64,000 nucleotides of DNA from Cyanophora paradoxa (lineage: Eukaryota; Glaucocystophyceae; Cyanophorales; Cyanophoraceae), in contig QPMI01000059.1 in assembly GCA_004431415.1 (NCBI GenBank), forward strand, positions 248,001-312,000. Direction: 5' to 3'. The notes under the pieces are model-generated. The model saw nothing but the letters and a program-made list of their open reading frames with translations. It made no database searches and was not told the origin of the DNA. Made by a program: the position numbers and the translations under genes. The first letter of the stretch is position 1; each line of letters starts with the position of its first letter. Of the stretch, positions 23,687-34,381 are shown piece after piece.

Positions 23687-24223
23687 GCAGGCGGTGGCGG
23701 CGCGCACGGCGTCGGCGGCGCGCAGCTCCCGCGGCCGCCCCTCCGGCCGACGTTTCCGCCGGAGGCACAGCTGCATCTGGCCGCGGCTTCTCTCGCAGGC
23801 GCCGGCGCCGATCGCGACGTCGTCGCCGGCGCCGAGTCGAATCCAAAATCGCGCCGCGAGCTCTCCGTTGACGCGGAGGCGCTGCGCCGAGCGCTGACCA
23901 TGAGCTCTGGCGCCGGCGCCGCACGGCGCCCGCTGCGGCGTCTTTCGAGCGACGAGGATGGAGAGCTCGAGCCGGCCATGGATCCGCCGAGTCTCGGGAC
24001 CACGAGCCCCTGCAGCGATGGCGATCGCGAGGAGTGCGAGGCGGCGTCGGCGTCGCAGCCGCGGCCGCGGCCCAGCAGCTTCGCCCAACCCCCCTCAGTC
24101 AATAGCAAGCGAAGCCTCGATGGCGAGGAGGAGGAGCGATTCCACGGCCTGCCCGCCGTCTGCCGCCGCCTCGTCGATATGGTCCGCGCGCCCTCCTCCC
24201 CCAGGGCGAAACTTAAGGCCTAG
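23573..24223 (+). CDS. Hypothetical protein, 216 aa, acidic repeat and Ala/Arg-rich
   Basis: A single uninterrupted frame runs from ATG 23573 to TAG 24223. Near residue 25 it has an Asp/Gly/Ser repeat (DGDGDSDGDGDSD), followed by a Gly/Ala region and a Ser/Pro/Arg-rich C-terminal half with LRRLSSDEDGELE and a closing RFHGLPAVCRRLVDMVRAP. No family was recognised. The C-terminal part could be an exon spliced to the frames at 24753-25500, since both are on the same strand. The length of the open frame in GC-rich DNA is only modest support. Confidence 0.4.
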
Positions 24224-24752
24224 GCCTCCCGATCGATATCGGCAACTTGGCAAGTCGCGCGCCGCGTTTTCATCCGATTTTCTTAAATCGTCTTGAATTA
24301 ATGAATTTATTCGCGAAACTTTAAGCTTGAATCTGACCGTCGGAACGCGCATTTACCGACATCAGGTCTGGCGGGCAGTTGTGGCGAGCTCGAGCTCGGA
24401 TTCTCAGCACTTGTTAAACTCTGATCGAAGCGCGGCCGCGGCGCGCGGAGTGGGCCGGATTGTTGAAGCTGCCCTTGCGATTAAAAGTGCGGGGTTCGAT
24501 CACGAACGAGCCCGGCCCTCCTCCATCGGGTTCCCACAGTACGAGGTGCTGCCGCCCCACCCACATGTAGATCTCATCATGATCTAGATCCCAAGTGCAG
24601 TGATTATATAATATTAATTATATCCCACCTGGCTCTCGATCTCGATCTAGATCTAGATCGAGATGATTATATTAGAAATTCATGAACAATGATTCAGTGA
24701 TTCAAGAAACTGATTTGAAGGCCCGAGGGGCCCCCCCGATCGCGATTGCAGA
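24224..24752. other. Non-coding stretch, possible intron
   Basis: AT-rich patches and strings of GATCTAGATC palindromes (about 24575-24665) lie here. It ends in GCGATTGCAG, which fits a 3' splice site for the next candidate exon. No gene seen. Confidence 0.35.
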
Positions 24753-25500
24753 TTTTCCACAGCATCCTGCATCGGGCCGTCGACGACGGCAACACGTGGT
24801 CTCCGCCCCAGGCGAGCGCACTGGCGAGGTCCAACTGGAGAGCCGACTCGGGCGGCGACAGAAAAATGACGCGGGGCGCCTTCGAGCGCTCCCTCGTCGA
24901 CCTCGCCCGCTCCTGGGCGGGCGCCGTCTCCGGCGCCCCGTCGACGTCCCTCCACGGCCACCTCTCCATCCGCTGCATCGCCGCCGGCGCCGGCCTCCCC
25001 GACGACCTCCCCACCATCTTTCTCTTCTGCCTCGTCCAGGTTCGCCTCTGATTATAACGCCTTCTAATTATAACGATCCATGAGCTGACTCTGCCTCCGT
25101 GAACAGTCGATCACGACGTGCCGTCCGCCGTGGCCCGCGGCTGCGGCTGCGGCCGAGCGCGATTTCCGCGCCTCTTCGGATGAGGAATTCGCAGCGTCGT
25201 CGTCGCCGTCCCGCGAGCCCATTAGTAATCTCAGCGACATCCGCCTGCGTCCCGTCCTCGGTGAGAGATCGCAATCGCTCCCACTTTGTCTAGATCTTGT
25301 CCCCCGCCGGCCCCGCTCTCGCTCGATCTCACCGGTACTGCCGCAGACGTGCCCCTCGGGGCCTGCACCGCCCGCGGCGCTCCTCGCATTTTGAGCGAGC
25401 ACCAGCTTCCGACCCTCCGCGGGCACCGATCGCGAGCCAAGTGGGCCAGCGCCCCTTCCTCTCTCGAGCACCTCCCGAACCCGAGCGCGCTCGTTTTGAG
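24753..25500 (+). CDS. Candidate three-exon coding region, unidentified
   Basis: Exon A (24753-25040) follows GATTGCAG and reads IFHSILHRAVDDGNTWSPP through RSLVDLARSWAGAVS to FLFCLVQ before GTTCGCC. Exon B (about 25107-25262) reads SITTCRPPWP then ERDFRASSDEEFAASSSPS and NLSDIRLRPVL before GTGAGAG. Exon C starts after CTGCCGCAG (about 25348) with DVPLGACTARGAPRILSEHQ. The frames join at CAG/GT signals and compositional bias is protein-like. I do not recognise a family. The gene may begin in the 23573 ORF, and a miniature LTR element interrupts the region just downstream at 25591. The end is not resolved. Confidence 0.4.
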
Positions 25501-25590
25501 AGTTAACGTTTCTTCGGATCCGGCGGGTGGCCGTGCCACGTGCACCTCCCCCTCGGCCTGCGATATCAATGGGCCGGTCGGCCTAGGCCT

Positions 25591-25734
25591 TGTTATGGAC
25601 GCGTTGCGACCCGGACCCAGCCGGAGTCGAACCAACGACTAAGGGGTGTCAAGGCGGCAGTTCTACCAATAGGCCATCTCGCGAGAGGCTAGTGATTCCC
25701 CGAATCATCCCGGGTCCTCACACTGCACGCAACA
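25591..25734 (-). repeat. LTR copy with tRNA-like A and B boxes
   Basis: On the minus strand the LTR holds TGGCCTATTGG (25676-25666), close to a pol III A box, and GGTTCGACTCC (25633-25623), a perfect B box consensus, at tRNA-like spacing. The anticodon stem does not pair, so it is not a functional tRNA gene. Confidence 0.75.
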
Positions 25735-26045
25735 TCCCCCCCGCCACGGTGATCTCGACCCCGAGATCCTTCCGTGCGGTTCCATTGCTGCATTTCACCT
25801 CACAACTCGCGATCTCAACCTCGGTCACATGCCGCACGTGACACCCACTTCACACAGCCGCAACTGCCGCTTTTTTCCGTGCGCGCAGTTTCTAGGCTCT
25901 TCGGCGGCCACCGATGCAGGTGCCGGGCTTATCGGGGTACCGCGATGCAGCGGCCCTCAGCCAGCGCTTCCTAGCGCCCCGCGTGGGATTCGAAGCCCGG
26001 TCTATCCCTCGTCGGGAGTCGAACCAGGTCCGTTAGCAGCCCCCA

Positions 26046-26189
26046 TGTTATGGACGCGTTGCGACCCGGACCCAGCCGGAGTCGAACCAACGACTAAGGG
26101 GTGTCAAGGCGGCAGTTCTACCAATAGGCCATCTCGCGAGAGGCTAGTGATTCCCCGAATCATCCCGGGTCCTCACACTGCACGCAACA
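26046..26189 (-). repeat. Second, identical LTR copy
   Basis: Base-for-base identical to 25591-25734, including the A-box and B-box-like motifs. It is followed by the GCCT target duplication. Confidence 0.85.
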
Positions 26190-26193
26190 GCCT

Positions 26194-26994
26194 GCAGCGG
26201 GCCGCCCTTGAGAATCGCCTCAGGGGCCTCCTCCTGCAGCGTCCCCGCTCTCGCTCCGAGGGCTTAAGTTTGTGCATCCAGCCCCGCCGGCTGCGGCCGC
26301 TGCCTCAGCCGACGCCGCCGGCACCCCGTCTGCGCGTCTGCAGAGCGAGCTTGGAGTCAGGGAGTGGAGTCGCCTCGCCCGCCGTGGCGGACTCGCTTCC
26401 TGCCAGGGCTGCAGCCGCCACACTTTTCTGCGATCGTTCCATTTATTAGCCATGCATGCGCAAAGCTTTGGAATTCGCAAGTAGTCGGGCTTCTTTCTTT
26501 TCTTTTGCTTAGTTGCCACAGTGCTGGCCATTGAATCAGTCACCAAATTTCCAATCACATAGATTTAAGCCAGCCACCGAATTATACAGATTTGTCATGA
26601 AATAGTGCCTCTCATTCGAAGAGGAATTCGAACATAGTTACTGTTCTTTCGCATTAATTCCCCTCGCTTCAATTTCAGCTTTTTGCGCACTTGGGCTTCA
26701 CCAATATATTATATAATCATGTACCTAGGTTTCGACATGATTAGTTCGCAATTGAATTTCAGGCGCTTGTCTGCGTTTTGCCTTAGTCGTAATATTAATC
26801 AATAGTCGTTATCAATGACGTCCAATAGGAACCCGCGCAGTGTTCTCCCACCCCCGCCATATAAATGCAACGTCGACGTCTCTCAAAAGTGTCTTAAGCT
26901 TGCAATTGGAATACGATGATCAAGCTTACATTGCTTGCTCTAAGCAATTGAGTTGCCGTATCTGCGCATGCGGGACTTTCTGCCCTTGCGGAGT

Positions 26995-27027
<33 letters not shown>

Positions 27028-27284
27028 CGTCGACTTTCAATATAAGAACAAACGTTGGAGTCCAACGTATACGGTTGTTCCACGGTCAGCTGTTCTCATG
27101 CATAAGAACATGCAGTTTATAATGGAATATATTCTCTGCTTGATTTAAGCACGCAGGTATAGCTGTAGGGCACCGCCTCAGCGGTCTCACCGTGTAGCGC
27201 TAGCGATTGTATCATAGTATCTGCAGCTGATGATCATGACCGCCTCACCTCCAAACCGAACGGCAGGCGGCGTCGGGTCTCCTG
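26194..27284. other. Mixed stretch: possible plus-strand coding tail, then AT-rich DNA and a G32 run
   Basis: From 26194 to about 26480 two overlapping Ala/Arg/Leu-rich plus-strand frames exist, which could be exon remnants downstream of the LTR element, but no splice frame was convincing. From 26480 to 26990 the DNA is AT-richer without frames. A G32 homopolymer lies at 26996-27027. Confidence 0.35.
26996..27027. repeat. G32 homopolymer
   Basis: Thirty-two consecutive G. By the strand rule seen elsewhere (poly-C in the sense strand) this predicts minus-strand transcription here, consistent with the candidate exon at 27285-27447. Confidence 0.95.
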
Positions 27285-27447
27285 TCATCCGGCTCGGCCG
27301 CCGCGCGCCCGAGAGGTCAGCAATTTGTACAGGGCCATGCCGCCCGTGCCGGACGCAGACGCGGGGACGCGATCCATGGCCAGTGGCGTCAACGCGACGG
27401 CGAAGGGGGTGAGGTGGTCGCAGGCTCCATTCCCGTACCACAGGTTC
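27285..27447 (-). CDS. Candidate C-terminal exon, unidentified
   Basis: On the minus strand a frame entering from about 27447 reads LWYGNGACDHLTPFAVALTP then MDRVPASASGTGGMALYKLL and SRARGGRAG before a TGA at 27285. The composition is more protein-like than the alternative frames over the same DNA. Upstream exons were not found and no family is recognised. Confidence 0.3.
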
Positions 27448-27517
27448 GAAACCAACCGTTGAACGTCTCAGAGTCTACGAGCTACGGACCGGAGCGCGGG
27501 CACCGCATTAATCAAGC

Positions 27518-27595
27518 TGGCATTCCCTTAGCCGGAGTTGAACCCGCACTAGTCGGCCCGGCGGCCTTACTAAGTTAGCTACCGTATAGCGATGC
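27518..27595 (-). other. tRNA-like sequence (degenerate)
   Basis: The minus strand carries GGTAGCTAACTTAGTAAGG (A-box-like) and GGTTCAACTCC (B box with one mismatch) at tRNA spacing, and the outer bases GGCAT/ATGCC pair. The anticodon arm and T stem do not fold properly. It resembles the 3' half of the tRNA-like part of the LTR at 25591 (shared CTCCGGCT and GCCGCC), so it may be a SINE or a diverged relative rather than a tRNA gene. Confidence 0.45.
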
Positions 27596-28018
27596 CTCCG
27601 AAGCGCGGCGCCCCTCATGATCAGCCGAGCGCGGACTCCCGGGAGCCTGCCGGCGGCCGCTGGCGTCTTCGGCAAGGAGATCTAGAAGCAGCCGAAGCTC
27701 CGGATCCAGCAGGGCATCATGATCATGATCAGCTGCAGGGGCTTCCTCGTGGAGGAGGGCAAGGCCTAGAGGCTCAGCGGCTAGGGCTTGCCGCGCCGGC
27801 GCGGCGCACTCAGCGATGCGCGCGCGGGCACGGCTGAGGGAGCCGCCTTCTTCAGGAACGTAGCCAGCGACATGCGCAAGCAGGAGGAGCAGAAGGAGGT
27901 GGCAGCCGACTCGTCGCAGCCGCAGAAGCGATATCGATCTGTGGCTTCGATTCGCCCGCCTTCAAGTCTTTCCCCGCCTTCAAGTCTTTCCCCTTCAAGG
28001 TTTGGGGTACGCAAATGA
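27592..28018 (+). pseudogene. Possible decayed coding sequence with in-frame TAG codons
   Basis: One plus-strand frame reads VFGKEI, stop, KQPKLRIQQGIMIMIS then GFLVEEGKA, stop, RLSG, stop, GLPRRRGALSDARAGTAEG and FFRNVASDMRKQEEQ to a terminal TGA at 28018. The text between stops looks protein-like and all three internal stops are TAG. Either it is a pseudogene or the likeness is chance; TAG and TGA clearly terminate other genes here, so recoding is unlikely. No family recognised. Confidence 0.25.
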
Positions 28019-28423
28019 ATCTTTTTCATCCAATGACTGGAGCTTGCGAGAAAATCTTCACTGGGAGAAATTAAAGTCCTAGACCGGCCTATGCGCCTTT
28101 TTTCCGCGAGCTGTGGGCCCGCGCGCGGGCCCGCGCCGGCCCCGCGGGCCGCGGCCGGCCGATCGGCCTTTGGGCCGTTTCAAGTTTCAACCGTTGAACT
28201 AACGTTTAACTTTTCGGAACTAAGTTTCAAGTTTACTAACTTGTAAGTTAATTTATAGGTCAACGTTCCGCCGGAGGTTCAACGGTTCACAGCCTAAGAG
28301 AAGAATCACAGGTACCCGGTTAACGTTCGAATTCCGCCGGAGGTTCACAGGTTCACGCCGCGTGACCGTCGACGTTCGAATTCACAGGTTAACGTTCCGC
28401 CGGAGGTTCACAGATCGAATGAT

Positions 28424-28502
28424 TCGAATCCCCGGACCGTGCCACGGTGCACGGTGCACGTGGCCCGTGACGTGGGCCGTGGCCCGTGGGCCGTGGCCCG
28501 TG
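28424..28502. repeat. 79-bp direct repeat, copy 1
   Basis: Identical over 79 bp to 28697-28775, separated by 194 bp. The repeat consists of palindromic GCCACGGTGCACGGTGCACG and GGCCCGTG/GGGCCGTG motifs. The ends are not TG...CA, so an LTR origin is not supported. Confidence 0.85.
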
Positions 28503-28696
28503 TTTACAGTGTTTCTAGATCGTTTTGGGTCCGAATTAGGTCGTTTTTCGCTGGTCGAAGGGGGTATCCTGGGGGGCGACTTACGACTTACGGCCGTAAG
28601 TCGGTTTTTGGGGGCCGTAAGTGTAAGTAGAGTGTAAGTTAAGTCACTTACGTAAGTCGTTTGTAAGTGTAAGCGCCTACTAAGCGGCAACCCTAA

Positions 28697-28775
28697 TCGA
28701 ATCCCCGGACCGTGCCACGGTGCACGGTGCACGTGGCCCGTGACGTGGGCCGTGGCCCGTGGGCCGTGGCCCGTG
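28697..28775. repeat. 79-bp direct repeat, copy 2
   Basis: Partner of 28424-28502. The perfect identity implies recent duplication or gene conversion. Confidence 0.85.
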
Positions 28776-29273
28776 GCCATGAATCCCATGATGATCATGA
28801 TCATGGCAATGATTGATTAAACGTGATTTAAACCGTCATAAATGACGTCGACTCATAATTTGGGACCGTTGACGTCGATGCATAGTACCTGGTAGGGCCC
28901 AGTGGGGGCGCGTGGACCGTGGTCCGTGGTTCACGCAACTTTGAACTGCCGGAGTTGACTCGGTGAGCCAATCACCGGCTTCCTTGGATGTTGACGGTTC
29001 AACCTCCCGGAGTCCCGGAGTCCGGATGTTGACGGTTCGACCTCCGGGGCTCAGTACTATACTACTAGTGCAATTTATTTTTGCACTGGCAACTTGGCAC
29101 TGGCAAGTTGACGGTTTGATCTCCGGGGCCGGTGACTCGCCAACGTACTATGGTATACGTAGTGCCGCAGTGCGCACTGCGCACTGCGGCAATGCGCGTA
29201 TGCGCTGCTGTCAGCCTACATATATACTGAATCAGTGCTGGGTCACTGCTGACACATATACTACTAAATAATA

Positions 29274-29503
29274 CTGGAGAGCTAGAAATATTTAGTGGGC
29301 TGCATATTTATAGTACTAAAAGTTTTTGGGCGATCTACTAAATATTTCCCGCCTGCTAAAGGCGAGAATTTGTAGGGGTAGTCCCGTCTCCGCCATACAA
29401 AAGCCCCGTCAAGACTGACCTACTAAAGTTTTACCACCTGCTAAAGTGGCATTTTTGGCAAAGTACTAATTATTTTCCTGTACTAAATTAACTAGTTCTC
29501 CAG
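29274..29503. mobile_element. 230-bp MITE with terminal inverted repeats and TA target duplication
   Basis: The left end reads CTGGAGAGCTAG followed by AAATATTTAGT. The right end is its imperfect reverse complement, ACTAAATTAACTAGTTCTCCAG. Both ends are flanked by TA (29272-29273 and 29504-29505). The interior is AT-rich compared with the surroundings and has subterminal TACTAAA and CTGCTAAAG repeats. Size, inverted ends and TA duplication fit a non-autonomous Tc1/mariner-type (Stowaway-like) element. No transposase is encoded. Confidence 0.65.
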
Positions 29504-29861
29504 TACTAGTACTAGTAACTTTCTAGTACTAGTAAGCATCAAGACTCCTACCCGTAAGTTGATCATGAGCCGTAAGTTCCGTAACCCGTGGTATCATAGT
29601 ATAGCTAACCTATTACTGTCGCAGTGTAGCAGCAGTGTAGCTGGGTCGCTGCCAGGCTGCTGGGAATCCTGGGATCATCGGACCCGGGATCAAACTTTAA
29701 TTTTTTTAAACTTTGCAACAGCCTGGCAGCTGCAGAGGCGTTACAGTCTTACAGAGCTCGAGGCCGCGCGGCTTCTAGATCTGCAGTGATTCTGCACTAG
29801 CTATATAGTACTTGGTCGGCCCGGCGGCCGGCGGGGTTCACTCGCCTCGTGCATAGGTAGA

Positions 29862-32800
29862 ATGGCCTGGAGCCACTGCGTCCATGTGCGCCAAGTGCGC
29901 CCGCAACGTGTGCCATCAACTTCGTCGCCAGCTTTTCTGGCGATCCTGCTCTCCGCGCTACTCGTGAACGCCGCCCTTTCAATCGATACCGGTGCGTCAC
30001 TGATCATGAGTCGCATCCAGCTGCAGCTACTACGCGGCTAGATCATCGGATCGCGCTTGAGTACACGTACTGTCACTGACTGCGACGCGTGCGCATACGT
30101 AAATTATTTAAACAGCCGCGGCCCAGCTTTCGGACCGCCTGCTTCCCGGCATTCCGTCTCTGCCGGTCGGAGAAGGATGGAACGACATAGCTCAAGGCAA
30201 CTACTCGTACTGCGTCGGCAGTAAGACCGCGGGCGCCAGTGCGCATTTTTTTGCATATAGAAATGCTGTGAACCTGGACTCTTGGGAGTTGAGTGTGACC
30301 GTCGGACGCGAATTGCAGGAATCGGCATCGGTACTGGCACTTATTTCGAGGCTCTGTACAGTGCGCACTGCAATTGGAGGAATCCCCTGTCTAGCCTGGA
30401 TTGCTAATCGCGACCGAATCGCCAGGCATCCACTACAATAATTATGATGGTGAGAACCATGCATGCGCATATATTGAATCAAATAGCACCGACAAAAGCG
30501 CGCTCGCGCAAACGCTTGCGGTCGCTCGCGTTCGCAGGACAACTGTACGCTGGCTTCCTGTACGGCATCGCCCGCGTCAACGCGTCGTGCGGGGCGGAGC
30601 TCGTGGGGGGTCAGCTCTCGGCACCCGCGGCCAACCGCCGCCACCTTTCAGCTCTCAGCGCGATCACCGACGACGCCGTTGCTGGCGGCGTCCCCGCAAA
30701 GGATGTATATTTCAGGTACCCTATAACCATGCTTATCCTGTATTTCATCATATAGCCTGATTACCACGTGCACTCTGTCGTTTTCAAATTGTATCCTAGG
30801 CCTGATTACATGTTTGGAAACGCAGACAGGTGACGAGTCTGGCCGCAAACTCCAGTACCGGCCTCTTCTGGGCGGACGACGGCAACGGAGGCGACCCGAG
30901 CGTGATCGGCCATCTCGACATGGCCGCGTCGACCGTCAAGAGCCTCTGGCGGAGCAGCTGCCAGTGCCCAGCAGCACGGCGCAGTCTGTTGGTGGGCGCT
31001 ACAGTGTACTCCTTCCGCTACAGGGCCCAGTCCATTGCCTACTACAACAATAAGCTGTACGTCCTGGCGAAGAGGGTGGAGTGCTGCTGCGCAAACTGTA
31101 TCGTACGCAAGCTTCACCAAATGGATGCCGGAAACAGAGGGGTTGTCCTGTTGTCTATGCCCGCTTCAGGTACTGCTTGCGAAGCTGACATCAGCTAGCT
31201 ATAGAATGATCTTGATAGATAGATCCTGTCTTAATGCGCAACATTACCGAGCATTCCTTTTCAAAATTTAGCGACTGCAGCTGATCTGTTCGAACTCGCT
31301 CGTGCGCAGGCGGAGCGTTTACGAAGATCGCCGACCTTTCCCACAACTCCGATGGCTTCGATGCGGGGACAGGCTCCTTGGCCATCGACGCCGACGCCAG
31401 CGGGAATCCCATCTTGTACGCTGGGGTGAAAGGAATGTTCAGCAAAGGACGGCGTCACCTGTCGCAAACGCTGCCCTCCCGCATCGTCAAGGTAGCTCTA
31501 TTGTTTTACACACACACCGCGTTTGGATCCGTATATTCTTATTTGCCGTTAATTGTTCCGTATTGAATTTGCCGTTAATTGTTCCGTATTGAATTTGCCG
31601 TTAATTGTTCCGTATTGAATTCGAAACCGCAGGTCACGTTGAACTCCTCGGGCACGTTCTCTGCGGATTTCGCGACTGCTCAAACCTACGCAAGCTTTTT
31701 TGGCGTGGCAATCGTGAAGACAACGTGCGCTTAAGCTTTGAAATCGATCCGATTGACTGCTTTCCTTCATTTATGGCGGCCGGGGCAGGTATGGTGTCTG
31801 GCGACTTGTTGCGACTCTGTTTGATTCGCAGTATGACGAGCACCAGTACATCGCTTCTTTCGACGAGACCGGGGTAGAGAAGGTCGACGAGCGCATCACA
31901 TCCATTCCGGTCATTCCGGAGTCGACCGCCATTGAAATTCCACGTTACGGACTCACCGGCGTCGGGACGCGGGACTACCCACTGTTCTACGCGGGCTGGG
32001 AGTTTGCTTACCTGTACGCACACCGGCTCAACATTTCCATGACATTCCCGACGCCATCGCCGAGCCCCACGCCCGTGCGCGATTCTAGATCGTTCTCGAG
32101 GACTATGTTGATCCTGGCATGGGCTAAGATCCGAGCCCTTGCACGCAGTCGGCGTCTCCGTCGCCCTCTCCGTCGCCCTCCCCGTCGCCATCCCCGTCGC
32201 CCGCTGCGGACGCGGCAGCGACGCCGTCTCCGTCGCCCGTGGCCACCGGGCAGCCGGCGCCGCCTCCGACGGCTCCGTCGCCGACTTCGCCACCTCCGTC
32301 GCAGTCGGCTCCCACGCCGTCGCCAGCGTCGCAGGCGGCCATCGCAACACCCACCCCGATCCCGCCGCTCGTGCGTCGCAAGTGCAGATCTCGAATCCTG
32401 GAGAACCGCTTTTTCCTGACTTCGGGCGCCTGTCCGGATCCGCCTGTTCTGCGGCAGGATTTCATCAAGCAAGAACCCGGCTCCAGGGCAATAATCGGGA
32501 ACATCAGGGTCTGTTATATATCTCAAGAGAACTTCAATTTGGAAGCTCTCTCATCTTCTTTGAACGGCACTTTCGCGCAGCTTCTGCCAAGCAATTTCAC
32601 GAAAACGCAGGATAAGAACGGGAACGCCATTTACAAGGTCTTCATGCCAACTGCCGTCGTCATCGTGCCCCAGGTGAGCGCGCACACTTAGATTTATATT
32701 TCTGCTGCGAAGTGGTACTTCGTATACGGTAATCTGCTATTGCTCAATGTCTTTGATTGTGAACAGACTGGCACAACGGAACTGTTCAAGATCCCCGTGG

Positions 32801-33677
32801 TCCGTACGCGTGATAAATACTTTTGCGAAACGTTTTTTGGTGTTTTCTTTAACTTGTTCAAACCTGCTGCGCTTGCAGACGGGAGTTCTGAGGGTGCGTG
32901 CACGGGGGGAGGGTGTCTGAGTTCTATATATAGCTATATATATAGCTATATTGAGCCTCGCTATCTCCCGAGTCCCAGGCGGGACAAATCCTACGGGTCA
33001 TTGTCGTAAATGACGCGGGCGAGGAGCGGGAGGCGAGGAATGTGAGGGTCTACCTGGACAACCTGCTGCAGGAAACCGTCCTGGAATTCCGTGCGCCTGC
33101 ACACTTGTGACCTCCTCAACTCTGATTAACTGTAATCATGATTGTGCAGTGCCGCCCGGCTTGAGCCGCCGGCAGCTGCTCGTTTTCTCAGTCGGCCAGA
33201 AGGTGAGTGCATCTCAGTCGAGTCTTGCAATTGCCTTTTAGACCTAATTATATGATCCTTGCTCGTGATCCCGTATATACGTAATCGTGTCTTTAATGCA
33301 CTCGCGATCGTGCAGTATGACCTCCGCATCGAGCCCGGACCCGGAGAGCCTGCCTTCATCCCGGTCGTCATCGGCGGGGTTCGCGCGGTTTGAATTTACG
33401 ATCACGATGGATTAATTTGACATTCGATCGATCCCGATCGCGAGTGCAGGCCTTCCAGTGGACGCCGGTGGGCTCGTCCGCCAGCGGAATAGCTCGCATT
33501 CCCTACTGGCCGAACGCCGCCATGATCGCATCGCCGGTATGCATTTCCCGAGTTTCGATCCAGTATTTTGCTGCTAGCGCTCCTCATACAAAGCTGCAGG
33601 TGAGCCTCGCTTCGGGCCTGCTTGCCGGCTTCCTGGCGATCGCGACCTCGTTGCTCGCGATCGGGAGACGCGCGTAG
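29862..33677 (+). CDS. Secreted, Pro/Ser-rich, C-terminally membrane-anchored protein (about 10-12 exons)
   Basis: The ATG at 29862 gives a signal peptide with core AFLAILLSALLVNAALS, then splices at GTGCGTC. Further exons read LPVGEGWNDIAQGNYSYCVG (about 30120-30225), GQLYAGFLYGIARVNASC (about 30540), SLAANSSTGLFWADDGNGG (about 30840), GSLAIDADASGNPILYAGV (about 31370), and FDETGVEKVDERITSIPV (about 31860). The repeated G..a.d....lyag pattern hints at a beta-propeller; that is inference. Positions 32128-32360 encode a Ser-Pro spacer (PSPSPSPSPSPSP, then TPIPP), like wall-glycoprotein linkers. Downstream exons (32390-33540) carry FLTSGACPDPP, GQILRVIVVNDAGEE and YDLRIEPGPGEPAF. The final exon (33600-33677) is a hydrophobic anchor, GLLAGFLAIATSLLAIGRRA, then stop. 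It is probably a surface or wall-associated protein. Confidence 0.65.
31545..31622. repeat. 26-bp tandem repeat, three copies, in an intron
   Basis: The unit GCCGTTAATTGTTCCGTATT plus GAATTT begins at 31545, 31571 and 31597, nearly without change. It lies in an intron of the secreted-protein gene, just before a CGCAG acceptor. Confidence 0.9.
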
Positions 33678-34381
33678 CAGCCGCCAACTTTGCACGATAC
33701 GGACGCGTCAAGCGTCACGATATATATATAAGAATAAATTCACCTACAATTAGAAAGAGTAGCGCTTTCCCTTTCATAGCTTTTTAAAATTTCGTTTTCG
33801 CTTTCGCGTTTCGGTTAGACTACCAGGCTATAGCTAGTACTCGAGTAAATCTATCTCGAGTCGAAAAAGTACATTACAGCTTAATATATATTGAGATACT
33901 ATGATACAGACCGAAGTTTTCGTTCTGTATATATAGGCCGCCGGGCCGCTGAGGCGCACTGCGGCATCTAGATCTGCCAAGTGCAAGCTTAAGCGAAAAC
34001 GACCCCTACACTGAGTTATAACGCTATAGCTAAGGCTCGCGGGGAGTACGGTTCCTGATTGCCGCATGCATCTGCGCACCATGGCATACCCCCGCGGATC
34101 CGGACCCGCCTCGCGCGGCGGCCTGGATCCTGCCCTAGCCTAGTAGGCCTCCGTACTTCTGATTCGAATTCGAATTCGGGGTTCCCTCCCTAGGCCTCCT
34201 CCGGGGTGCAATATTAATTGGCGGAGGACAAGCAAGTGCCCAGCAAGTTCCGTGGCGCTCAAAAGCTTCTTTGCGATCGATATTATACATATCAATCACA
34301 TTTACGCACCCGTCGATCACACGCATTACTAGCAGGGACGCTTCGGTGGCGCTCATGATCAGGAGCGCATCGCCTTCGACT
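33678..34381. other. Convergent intergenic region, AT-rich
   Basis: This is between the 3' ends of the secreted-protein gene (+) and the low-complexity gene (-). It has TATATATA stretches and GATC/CTAG palindromes and no supported gene. Confidence 0.45.

Larger units (their letters stand above)
25591..26189 (-). mobile_element. Miniature LTR retroelement (TRIM-like), 599 bp, identical LTRs
   Basis: Two identical 144-bp direct repeats (25591-25734 and 26046-26189), with TG...CA-type ends (TGTTAT...GCAACA), bracket a 311-bp interior. A 4-bp target duplication GCCT flanks the element (25587-25590 and 26190-26193). Read on the minus strand, the interior starts directly after the first LTR with TGGGGGCTGCTAACGG, a primer-binding-site-like sequence beginning TGG. 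It ends in the polypurine tract GGCGGGGGGGA directly before the second LTR. No gag or pol frame fits in 311 bp, so mobilisation would need another element's proteins. Identical LTRs imply a recent insertion. Confidence 0.8.
28019..29861. other. Repeat-rich intergenic region
   Basis: It contains repeated GTTCCGCCGGAGGTTCA phrases (about 28265, 28333 and 28394), a 79-bp direct repeat pair, TAAGT-rich sequence (28585-28680), and a 230-bp inverted-repeat element (29274-29503). No supported gene. Confidence 0.5.

Noticed and set aside
25348-25500. TLDc domain (ILSEHQLPTLRGH resembles its N-terminal motif)
   Set aside because: The expected following W..LYS..HG.S segment is not present in any frame, so the family call was dropped.
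27592-28018. TAG codon reassignment
   Set aside because: Three in-frame TAGs in one protein-like stretch looked suggestive, but TAG terminates the giant, TspO-like and secreted-protein genes, so decay or chance is simpler.
28424-28775. Second miniature LTR element
   Set aside because: The repeats lack TG...CA ends, and no primer-binding site, polypurine tract or target duplication was found.
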